DNA of 5,686 nt from Gammaproteobacteria bacterium UBA7449. Lineage in GTDB: Bacteria > Pseudomonadota > Gammaproteobacteria > Pseudomonadales > Pseudohongiellaceae. Positions within the stretch are counted from its first letter, which is position 1; every line of letters starts with the position of its first letter. A program made the translations under genes and the position numbers. This document shows positions 1 to 5,686 of this stretch, in pieces. Below the pieces are notes generated by a model. It had not been told where the DNA came from and did no database searches. It worked only from the letters and a program-made list of their open reading frames with translations. Location of the stretch: NCBI GenBank assembly GCA_002477465.1, contig DLPV01000047.1:1-5686 (forward strand), written 5' to 3'.

Positions 1-662
1 ATTGTGGGATCGATTGTGGGAACACTCTCAGCGCTGGTTCCTATTTCTACCAAATGCCTCTCACCGTCAATGCCGGGAACCTGAATTTCTGTGACGGAAA
101 GCGCCCTGCAGTCTGGCGGCAGTGCAGCCAGCTCGGCCGTTGGATAGCGCCCCTTTAACGCCAATAGACTGGTTCCGAGCGTCATCAAGTGGCGTGCTTT
201 TTCCAGTGTCTCGGCCAGGCTAGCGAATGCCCTGCAGGTCACAATATCAATTTGCCCAGGACTTTGATAGTGCTCCAGACGACAATTCTCCACCTCCACA
301 TTGGCCAGCTGCAGCTCGGTCTTAGTCTGGAACAGGAAGCGGGTTTTCTTGCCATTGCTATCAAGCAGAACGAAACGCGTATTGGGGTAAAGGATCGCCC
401 AAGGGATTCCAGGAAAGCCAGCCCCAGATCCGACATCGAGTATTCTCTGGCCAGCGTTCAGGCTCACATAGGGGGTCACTGCAAGACAATCCAATAAGTG
501 TTTATTCAGTAACTGCTGGTCGCTGCTATTCGCCACCAGGTTAAAACTGCGATTCCACTTTTGAATCAGTTCCAGATAGCGAATCAGCGCTTGCCGCTGT
601 TCTGCCTTAACCTGCAGATTCAGGGCCGCCAATCCATTTGATAGTTGAGTGTTAAGAGACAT
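1..662 (-). CDS. rsmG: 16S rRNA (guanine527-N7)-methyltransferase RsmG (GidB), 3' end outside window
   Basis: RsmG uses S-adenosylmethionine to methylate N7 of G527 in the 530 loop of 16S rRNA. In many bacteria its loss gives low-level streptomycin resistance (known for the family). I translated 220 codons without a stop. The N-terminal helical part carries the family pattern W36-N37-x3-N41-L42 and H55-x2-D58. The SAM-binding glycine loop is LDVGSGAGFPG at 75-85, D101 ends the next strand, K105-K106-R108 follow, and R144-A-F-A-S-L is the conserved RAFASL segment. LKG sits at 169-171 and GERHLV at 200-205. The ATG at 662 fits the E. coli N-terminus and follows mnmG by 51 bases. An in-frame TGA lies shortly upstream, and I see no good Shine-Dalgarno sequence. 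E. coli RsmG (207 residues) ends soon after the RHLV segment, but here the frame continues at least 15 more residues, so the C-terminus is somewhat extended. Co-transcription with mnmG is inferred from the spacing. Confidence 0.96.
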   Translation of the reverse strand, partial: MSLNTQLSNGLAALNLQVKAEQRQALIRYLELIQKWNRSFNLVANSSDQQLLNKHLLDCLAVTPYVSLNAGQRILDVGSGAGFPGIPWAILYPNTRFVLLDSNGKKTRFLFQTKTELQLANVEVENCRLEHYQSPGQIDIVTCRAFASLAETLEKARHLMTLGTSLLALKGRYPTAELAALPPDCRALSVTEIQVPGIDGERHLVEIGTSAESVPTIDPT

Positions 663-713
663 ATGAAAAGGAAGTTGAACGCAGTGCAATCAAATAAAGT
701 TTAGGTCACTTGC

Positions 714-2639
714 TTAACTAGCTTTTCGAGTCGTGCCTCTAAACTTTTTCAGATAAATCAACAACAGTGAAATGGCGGCTGGTGTCATCCCCGGCAGTCG
801 CGACGCTCTACCGATATTTTCAGGCCTGGCAGCTTCAAGTTTTTGTGTAAGCTCCGCAGACAACCCTTGCACTACCGTGTAATCAAACTCCAGCGGGATC
901 GCTGTGTTTTCCTGTCGCTTGACGCGAGTAATCTCTTCTGATTGTCGCTCGATGTAGCCCTGGTATTTAATTTTAATATCGGCTTGCTGGCGCGCCTGCT
1001 TTTCTATCCGCTGCGACATAGAATCTTCGTTTGAGTCTGCCTTTTCCGGGGTTTTATTAATAACCGCAAACAGCGCCGCATAGCTCAACTGCGGTCGTGC
1101 TAATAATTCTGACAGTCGGTATTCTTTACTGATTGGTTTCTCCAACAGCATGTTCAAGCGTTCAGCTTCCGCGGTATTTGGATGAATTAGGGTCTTCTCC
1201 AAAAATTCCAGTTCAGCCTTCACCGCAGCTGATTTGCGCGTAAAGAATTCCCAGCGCTCATCATCAACCAGGCCAAGATCACGTCCAATTGAGGTCAACC
1301 GACTATCCGCATTGTCCTCCCGCAGAGTGAGACGATACTCGGCGCGACTTGTAAACATACGATACGGCTCGTTTGTTCCAAGCGTGATCAAGTCATCAAT
1401 CAAAACACCGATGTAAGCCTGGTCCCTGCGAGGACACCATGAGTCTTTGCCCTGAACGGCCAAGGCGGCATTGAGGCCAGCTAACAGTCCCTGCGCTGCA
1501 GCTTCTTCGTATCCGGTGGTGCCGTTGATTTGTCCGGCAAAATACAGACCACTAACAAATCGAGTTTCCAGCGAGTAGTTCAGGTCACGCGGATCGAAGA
1601 AGTCATATTCAATCGCATAGCCTGGCCGAGTAATATGTGCAGACTCAAACCCTTTTATCTGGCGAACCATTTCCACCTGAACATCAAATGGCAAACTGGT
1701 GGAAATTCCATTTGGGTAGAGCTCGTTAGTATTCAGCCCTTCTGGCTCGACAAATATCTGATGCGAATTTTTGTCAGCAAATCGCATAACCTTGTCTTCG
1801 ATAGACGGACAATAACGAGGACCAGTGCCTTCGATGACACCGGTATACATGGGGGATCTATCCAATCCACCCCGGATAATATCGTGGCAAGCTTCATTGG
1901 TACTGGTGATAAAACAGGGGACCTGATCCGGATGGTCCGACTGCTTACCCAAAAACGACATGACTGGTAGCGGGCTGTCACCTTTTTGAACTTCCATTAC
2001 AGAAAAATCAACACTGCGCGCATCGATTCGAGGCGGTGTGCCAGTCTTCAGTCGTTCGACACGAAAAGGCATTTCTCGAAGCCGTTTGGCTAAAGCGATT
2101 GAGGGTGGATCACCAGCTCTGCCACCACTGCTCTGCTGCATACCAATATGAATTTTACCGCCCAGGAATGTGCCTGTAGTCAAGACAACTTTTTTGCCAA
2201 GTATCTCCAAGCCCATCTGGGTTTTGACGCCAGAGACCTTACCATCAACGAAAAGTAAATCATCGACCGCGGACTGAAACAGGGTGAGATTATCCTGAGA
2301 CTCTAAAAATTCTCGGATAGCGGCCTTGTAGAGAACACGATCAGCTTGGGCACGAGTCGCCCTAACCGCCGGCCCTTTGCTGGCATTCAGCACCCTGAAT
2401 TGAATTCCAGCGCGATCTGTAGCTCGCGCCATGGCTCCGCCAAAGGCATCTATTTCTTTCACAAGGTGGCTCTTGCCGATACCGCCAATAGCCGGATTGC
2501 AAGACATCTGACCGAGCGTTTCAATGCTGTGCGTAACCAACAGCGTATTTACACCTATGCGTGCAGCGGCCAATGCCGCTTCTGTGCCGGCATGACCTCC
2601 ACCGACCACGATGACGTCATATTCAATGGGGTAACGCAT
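714..2639 (-). CDS. mnmG: tRNA uridine-5-carboxymethylaminomethyl modification enzyme MnmG (GidA)
   Basis: MnmG is the FAD-dependent partner of MnmE. The complex installs carboxymethylaminomethyl or aminomethyl groups at C5 of wobble uridine 34, using methylene-tetrahydrofolate, NADH and glycine or ammonium (family knowledge). The protein has 641 residues, against 629 in E. coli. The dinucleotide-binding loop is VVGGGHAGTEAA at 11-22. The two functionally important cysteines fall at 47 (GQMSCNP) and 277 (GPRYCPSIEDK), numbered exactly as in E. coli. The second family signature, GQINGTTGYEEAAAQG, is at 369-384. The C-terminal helical domain, which binds MnmE and tRNA, includes KYQGYI at 558-563 and the conserved SRLPGMTPAAIS at 613-624. 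I chose the ATG at 2639 because MRYPIEYDV matches the family N-terminus. A TTG at 2660 in the same frame would add seven residues with no family counterpart. No strong Shine-Dalgarno sequence is visible before either start. The stop is TAA at 714-716. The gene probably has its own promoter in the AT-rich region upstream. Confidence 0.98.
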   Translation of the reverse strand: MRYPIEYDVIVVGGGHAGTEAALAAARIGVNTLLVTHSIETLGQMSCNPAIGGIGKSHLVKEIDAFGGAMARATDRAGIQFRVLNASKGPAVRATRAQADRVLYKAAIREFLESQDNLTLFQSAVDDLLFVDGKVSGVKTQMGLEILGKKVVLTTGTFLGGKIHIGMQQSSGGRAGDPPSIALAKRLREMPFRVERLKTGTPPRIDARSVDFSVMEVQKGDSPLPVMSFLGKQSDHPDQVPCFITSTNEACHDIIRGGLDRSPMYTGVIEGTGPRYCPSIEDKVMRFADKNSHQIFVEPEGLNTNELYPNGISTSLPFDVQVEMVRQIKGFESAHITRPGYAIEYDFFDPRDLNYSLETRFVSGLYFAGQINGTTGYEEAAAQGLLAGLNAALAVQGKDSWCPRRDQAYIGVLIDDLITLGTNEPYRMFTSRAEYRLTLREDNADSRLTSIGRDLGLVDDERWEFFTRKSAAVKAELEFLEKTLIHPNTAEAERLNMLLEKPISKEYRLSELLARPQLSYAALFAVINKTPEKADSNEDSMSQRIEKQARQQADIKIKYQGYIERQSEEITRVKRQENTAIPLEFDYTVVQGLSAELTQKLEAARPENIGRASRLPGMTPAAISLLLIYLKKFRGTTRKAS

Positions 2640-2746
2640 TGTCTTTAGGCCTGGCCTCAATTTCTGGGGCTGTGCAGTATATCGGGAACTAAGTGAATTG
2701 CCAGCATAAAGCTTTTGGTTCGAAATACTAAAAAACTTTATATAGA

Positions 2747-2774
2747 AATATAGTTAATTAGTAATTAATGTAAA
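2747..2774 (-). promoter_or_regulatory. Candidate sigma70-type promoter for mnmG (and rsmG)
   Basis: Read on the minus strand, TTTACA (2774-2769, five of six matches to TTGACA) is followed after 16 bases by TATATT (2752-2747, five of six matches to TATAAT). It would start transcription roughly 100 bases before the mnmG ATG. The area is so AT-rich that -10-like hexamers are frequent. An alternative TATAAA at 2836-2831, with a weak TTAACT upstream, is also possible. A promoter somewhere here is likely because mnmG is separated from mnmE by about 400 bases, but the exact choice is inference. Confidence 0.45.
2754..2768. repeat. 15-base hyphenated palindrome in the promoter spacer
   Basis: TTAATTA-G-TAATTAA has perfect 7-base arms around one central base. 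It fills almost exactly the spacer between the proposed -35 and -10 elements of the mnmG promoter, which is where an operator could lie. All arm bases are A or T, so chance occurrence in this block is a serious alternative. No known regulator motif was recognised. Confidence 0.6.
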
Positions 2775-2776
2775 TA

Positions 2777-2800
2777 GATATAGTATTAATACTGATATAG
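2777..2800. repeat. 12-base perfect palindrome flanked by GATATAG direct repeats
   Basis: AGTATTAATACT at 2782-2793 is its own reverse complement, and ATAT on both sides extends it with one bulged G. GATATAG occurs at 2777-2783 and again at 2794-2800, 17 bases apart. It lies just upstream of the proposed mnmG promoter. It could be a binding site, part of an easily melted segment, or a chance product of the biased composition. Confidence 0.6.
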
Positions 2801-3049
2801 ATAGTGCGACGATTTTCTGTTGAAAAGTTATTTATACTCAATAAAAACAGTAAGTTAATTGCTTTGTAAGTTGGTGTGTAAGTGCTGTATCAAGACAAGA
2901 TAGCCTCTGTGTGAAATGTGGGTAGTTTTTGCTCGTTCTATTTAGTGTGAGTCTGGCACTTTCTGTACACAGGCTTCTCTCTCGAGACTGGCAGTTACAA
3001 ACAAGATGTCATTACTAAAATTCTCATCCTGTATCATCGTAGCGTGGCA

Positions 3050-4468
3050 CTATTTTCCAATACAGAAACTCGAAAAAATCTCCCCCAACAGGTCGTCACT
3101 TGTTACGTCCCCTGTAATAGCCCCAAGGTGTTGCTGGACCATTCTAAGGTCCTCGGCAATAAGCTCTATTTGTAAATGATCGCTAACGCCTTTTATTGCC
3201 GATTTTAAAGAGTTATCCGCTTCTTTGAGGGCGGCGAGATGACGTTCCCTGGCGCTGAAGTTCTGTTCCTGGGTAGATTCGAAGCCGGCCACTTCCAGTA
3301 AATGAGATTTCAGGCCTTCAAGGCCGGCACCAGTTTTGGCTGAAATATAGAAAAACTTGAGGGTAATATCGTGAAAGTCAGAACAGGAAATTGGCTTGAA
3401 TTGATCTGGTAACAGATCAACCTTGTTGAAAACCACGCACAAGCGGTTGAGTAGCTGTGGAGCAACTGTTTGGGGAATGTCCCCTGCTTCTGTGTTGATC
3501 TCTACCAGTGGTTGCATGATCTGTTCGATATCACTGTTATCACAGGCGCCGGCTTCAGTAACTAACAGAATGAGATCTGCCTCACCCAATGCAGAACGTG
3601 CTCTTCTCACCCCCTCCTGTTCTACAATATCAGCACTTTCTCTCATACCGGCAGTGTCGTAAATATGCATGGGCAAACCGGCCAGGCTGATTTCCTGTCG
3701 CAGAACATCTCGGGTTGTACCCGGGATATTAGTAACGATTGCAGCATCAACGCCGGCAAGGGCATTTAGCAGGCTGGACTTGCCAGCGTTAGGTGCGCCC
3801 GCTATGACAATATTGAGGCCGTCTTTAAGAAGCACACCTTGTTGTGCCTCCTGAAAAATTTCGGCCAACCTATCCCTGGCCTCAAGCATTGCACCGTCGA
3901 CACCGGTGTCAGTCATGATATCAATATCCTCATCACTGAAATCGATGGCCGCTTCGACGTTCACTCTTATGGAAGTAACAGCTGCGACTAACTGATGTAT
4001 CTTCGCAGAGAAAACCCCTTTCAGTGTTCTCATGGCAGATCGAGCAGCCTGTGTCGAACTGGCATCCACTAAATCGGCAATAGCTTCAGCCTGTAGAAGA
4101 TCAATCTTGTTATTAAGGAACGCACGTTCTGTAAATTCGCCTGGGTGAGCCAGTCTGGCCCCGCATTCAATTACTCTGGCTAATACAGAGCGTAGAACAT
4201 GTATACCTCCATGTCCCTGAAGCTCGACGATGTTTTCACCGGTAAATGAATTTGGTGACTCAAAATAGAGGCCAATGCCGCTGTCTATCACTTCGCCATT
4301 GCTGGATTTCATCTCAACAAATGTAGCCATCCTGGGCTGTAGTGTTTTTGAGGTGATTTCTTGACTAATGGTTTCAGCGCGGGGGCCAGAAATTCTGACA
4401 ATACCAATGCCTCCGCGTCCTGGGGCCGTGGCTATCGCGCAAATAGTGTCCGAGTCGAAGTGTGTCAT
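3050..4468 (-). CDS. mnmE: tRNA modification GTPase MnmE (TrmE)
   Basis: MnmE is a dimeric, potassium-activated GTPase that works with MnmG to modify wobble uridine 34 of tRNAs (family knowledge). The protein is complete at 472 residues, against 454 in E. coli. The N-terminal folate-binding domain (about 1-120) includes APGRGGIGIVRISG at 15-28 and LQGHGG at 83-88. The helical domain is split around the inserted G domain. G motifs are G1 GAPNAGKSS 224-232, G2 region TTRD 251-254, G3 DTAG 271-274, G4 NKVD 348-351 and G5 SAK 376-378. E283 matches the catalytic E282 of E. coli. The protein ends FCIGK with the conserved cysteine at 469. The extra length lies mainly between G3 and G4, around 306-342. 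The ATG at 4468 matches the family start, and an AGG sits 7 bases upstream of it at 4478-4476. The gene follows yidC by 102 bases with no clear promoter between them, so read-through from yidC is plausible. Confidence 0.98.
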   Translation of the reverse strand: MTHFDSDTICAIATAPGRGGIGIVRISGPRAETISQEITSKTLQPRMATFVEMKSSNGEVIDSGIGLYFESPNSFTGENIVELQGHGGIHVLRSVLARVIECGARLAHPGEFTERAFLNNKIDLLQAEAIADLVDASSTQAARSAMRTLKGVFSAKIHQLVAAVTSIRVNVEAAIDFSDEDIDIMTDTGVDGAMLEARDRLAEIFQEAQQGVLLKDGLNIVIAGAPNAGKSSLLNALAGVDAAIVTNIPGTTRDVLRQEISLAGLPMHIYDTAGMRESADIVEQEGVRRARSALGEADLILLVTEAGACDNSDIEQIMQPLVEINTEAGDIPQTVAPQLLNRLCVVFNKVDLLPDQFKPISCSDFHDITLKFFYISAKTGAGLEGLKSHLLEVAGFESTQEQNFSARERHLAALKEADNSLKSAIKGVSDHLQIELIAEDLRMVQQHLGAITGDVTSDDLLGEIFSSFCIGK

Positions 4469-4475
4469 TGCTGAA

Positions 4476-4479
4476 CCTG
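4476..4479 (-). promoter_or_regulatory. Ribosome binding site candidate for mnmE
   Basis: On the minus strand CAGG lies seven bases before the mnmE ATG, at usual Shine-Dalgarno spacing. A better purine-rich match, AGGGAGA (4489-4483), is 14 bases from the start and probably too far. The site supports the ATG at 4468. It is only a short match. Confidence 0.4.
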
Positions 4480-4570
4480 ATTTCTCCCTAAGCCTTTTGC
4501 TAAAACGGCAATCGCAGGAGGCGGTTGTATGCCCAGGCAGTTTTCATTGCGCTGGCTGCTTTCAGGTAGC

Positions 4571-5686
4571 TTATTTAGCTGCGTAACTGGCTTCAATTTT
4601 CCGCGTTATGTACCACTGCTGAGCAATACTCAGAACGCCGTTTGTAAGCCAGTAAAGAACCAGTCCCGCCGGGAACCAGAGGAACAGAACGCCCATCATG
4701 ACTGGCATCAGTTTCATGACTTTGGCTTGCATGGGATCTGCTGGAGTTGGGCTGAGACTTGTTTGCAAATACATGCTACCTGCCATTAATAGTGGCAGGA
4801 TAAAGTAAGGGTCCCTGACAGAGAGATCCTGCAGCCACAGCATAAATGGCGCGTGGCGCAATTCCACGCTTTCCATTAATACCCAATAGAGCGAAATAAA
4901 GACAGGCATCTGCACCAGCATGGGAAGACAACCACCGAAGGGATTTATCTTCTCCTTCTTATATAGCTCCATGGTTGCCTGTTGCAACTTCATGCGGTCA
5001 TCGCCGTAGCTCTCCTTGAGCTGCTGCATTTTGGGCATGAGACGCCTCATGCCCGCCATGGATCGATACTGGGTTTCGGAGAGCTTGTAAAACAGTGCCT
5101 TGACGACAAAAGTTAGAGCGATGATTGAGAAACCATAGTTTCCAATGACTGAATCGATTTGTGTGAGTAGCCAATAGATTGGTGCGGCAAGGAAAAACAA
5201 AAACCCATAGTCGATGGTGAGCTCAAGATTAGGGGCTATTTCTGCTAATTCGTACTGCTCTTTTGGACCGGCATAAAATTGCATGTCGTACTGACCGGTT
5301 GAGCCGGCGGGCACTGAGAATGTACTGCCAGTAAATTCACCGAAATACTGCGCGCTGTCGTTTTTGCGTGTCGTAAAACGATTTGTATCGGAGACAGGAG
5401 GAATCCAGACGGAGATAAAGTAGTGTTGGCTAAATCCAATCCACCCACCTACAGCATCAGTTGTCAGGGTAGCATCATCGATGTCATCGAAGTCTATCTT
5501 GATATAAGGATCTTCTGCTGATGTGGTAACAAAACCGAGGTAGGTGCGACCGAATCCGCCAGCACTGCTAGGGTCGTCAAAACCGTCGCGTTTAATCTGG
5601 CCGAAAGCATTAGCCTGGAAGTCTGAATCTGAGGGATTGGAAACGATGAAGCTGACGTCTATAAGATAGCTCCCTCTTTCGAAGCT
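4571..5686 (-). CDS. yidC: Membrane protein insertase YidC, 5' end outside window
   Basis: YidC inserts and folds inner-membrane proteins, alone or with the Sec translocon (family knowledge). The frame is open from the window edge to TAA at 4571-4573, giving 371 visible residues. Alignment by eye to E. coli YidC (548 residues) suggests about 170 N-terminal residues are missing: TM1 and the first part of the periplasmic domain. The visible part holds the rest of the periplasmic beta domain (GGWIGFSQHYF around 79-89), an amphipathic helix (about 160-179), TM2 (182-202), the cytoplasmic C1 hairpin (about 203-249), TM3 (251-271 with GGCLPMLVQMP), TM4 (292-310), TM5 (323-340 with LWFPAGLVLYW at its end) and TM6 (341-359). 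K196, in TM2, takes the place of E. coli R366, the positive charge of the hydrophilic groove. The C-terminal tail is short and only weakly basic. A GTG at 5314 is an internal codon, not the start. Confidence 0.97.
   Translation of the reverse strand, partial: SFERGSYLIDVSFIVSNPSDSDFQANAFGQIKRDGFDDPSSAGGFGRTYLGFVTTSAEDPYIKIDFDDIDDATLTTDAVGGWIGFSQHYFISVWIPPVSDTNRFTTRKNDSAQYFGEFTGSTFSVPAGSTGQYDMQFYAGPKEQYELAEIAPNLELTIDYGFLFFLAAPIYWLLTQIDSVIGNYGFSIIALTFVVKALFYKLSETQYRSMAGMRRLMPKMQQLKESYGDDRMKLQQATMELYKKEKINPFGGCLPMLVQMPVFISLYWVLMESVELRHAPFMLWLQDLSVRDPYFILPLLMAGSMYLQTSLSPTPADPMQAKVMKLMPVMMGVLFLWFPAGLVLYWLTNGVLSIAQQWYITRKIEASYAAK

Larger units (their letters stand above)
2640..3049. other. AT-rich intergenic region between mnmE and mnmG
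   Basis: These 410 bases hold no credible gene on either strand. The part nearest mnmG (2721-2805) is about 16% GC by hand count, far below the flanking genes. The part nearest mnmE (about 2870-3049) is closer to average. I see two palindromes, a promoter candidate for mnmG, and a pair of imperfect direct repeats, GAG(T/A)CTGGCA, at 2949-2958 and 2984-2993. I see no stem followed by a T-run that would be a convincing terminator for mnmE. There is no GATC site and no exact DnaA box (TTATNCACA or its complement). The nearest is TGTGGGTAG at 2917-2925, with two mismatches. This is the side of mnmG on which E. coli and Vibrio carry oriC, so a role in replication was considered, but the boxes do not support it well. 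Confidence 0.8.

Noticed and set aside
239..436. Minus-strand 65-codon frame inside rsmG in another frame.
   Set aside because: It overlaps the conserved RsmG frame out of phase and has no family features.
189..497. Plus-strand frame of 102 codons opposite rsmG.
   Set aside because: The minus strand encodes the complete SAM-binding core of RsmG here, so this is an antisense shadow.
1530..1970. Plus-strand frame of 146 codons inside mnmG.
   Set aside because: It lies entirely antisense to a highly conserved gene, its product resembles no family, and no promoter or ribosome site was seen. It is a shadow of mnmG.
2640..2660. Upstream TTG start for mnmG at 2660.
   Set aside because: It adds seven residues not seen at the family N-terminus, and the ATG at 2639 gives the expected MxYPxxYDV start.
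2917..2925. TGTGGGTAG as a DnaA box.
   Set aside because: It differs from TGTGGATAA at two positions and no better copies are nearby, so it was not annotated as a box.
2963..2972. CTGTACACAG, looked at as a LexA-type box.
   Set aside because: LexA boxes in this group have eight bases between CTGT and ACAG; here there are only two.
4500..4547. A 15-codon minus-strand reading frame in the yidC-mnmE spacer, starting MKTAWAYN and ending LRLPF before TAG.
   Set aside because: It is very short, has no good Shine-Dalgarno sequence and no recognised homologue. It could be a leader peptide, but a chance frame is more likely without conservation data.
4529..4789. Plus-strand 86-codon frame opposite the end of yidC.
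   Set aside because: It is antisense to the conserved TM5-TM6 region of YidC and has no features of its own.
5245..5448. Minus-strand 67-codon frame overlapping yidC out of phase.
   Set aside because: The yidC frame is open and conserved through the same bases, so this is a shadow and not evidence of a frameshift.

Overview
This window is a conserved housekeeping segment of a bacterial chromosome. All genes lie on the minus strand, so in transcription order the layout is yidC (5' end outside the window), mnmE, a 410-base AT-rich intergenic region, mnmG, then rsmG (3' end outside the window). The proteins look gammaproteobacterial throughout. MnmG carries its two cysteines at the same numbers as E. 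coli (47 and 277), MnmE ends in the invariant FCIGK, and the YidC C-terminal half aligns closely with E. coli YidC. Having mnmE directly before mnmG and rsmG is typical of Pseudomonas-like, Cellvibrio-like and Oceanospirillum-like lineages rather than enterics, where the mnmE and mnmG loci are separated. Coding regions are moderate in GC. I cannot name the genus.

Region by region: 5686-4571 is the C-terminal two thirds of the membrane insertase YidC. 4570-4469 is a 102-base spacer with no clear promoter or terminator. 4468-3050 is the complete GTPase MnmE. 3049-2640 is non-coding and contains an 85-base block of only about 16% GC, two palindromes, and a plausible sigma70-type promoter for mnmG. 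2639-714 is the complete FAD enzyme MnmG, and 713-663 is a 51-base spacer. 662-1 is RsmG, complete at its start and still open at the window edge.

Functionally, MnmE and MnmG form one complex that modifies the wobble uridine (U34) of certain tRNAs. RsmG methylates G527 of 16S rRNA. YidC inserts proteins into the inner membrane. The cluster normally lies next to rnpA-rpmH-dnaA on one side and parA-parB on the other, so the window is probably close to the replication origin.

I found no mobile element, CRISPR array, RNA gene, phage gene or defence system. The only part not explained by well-known genes is the intergenic region between mnmE and mnmG. Its position and AT-rich block resemble the unwinding side of an enteric-type oriC, but it has no canonical DnaA box, so that idea remains weak.
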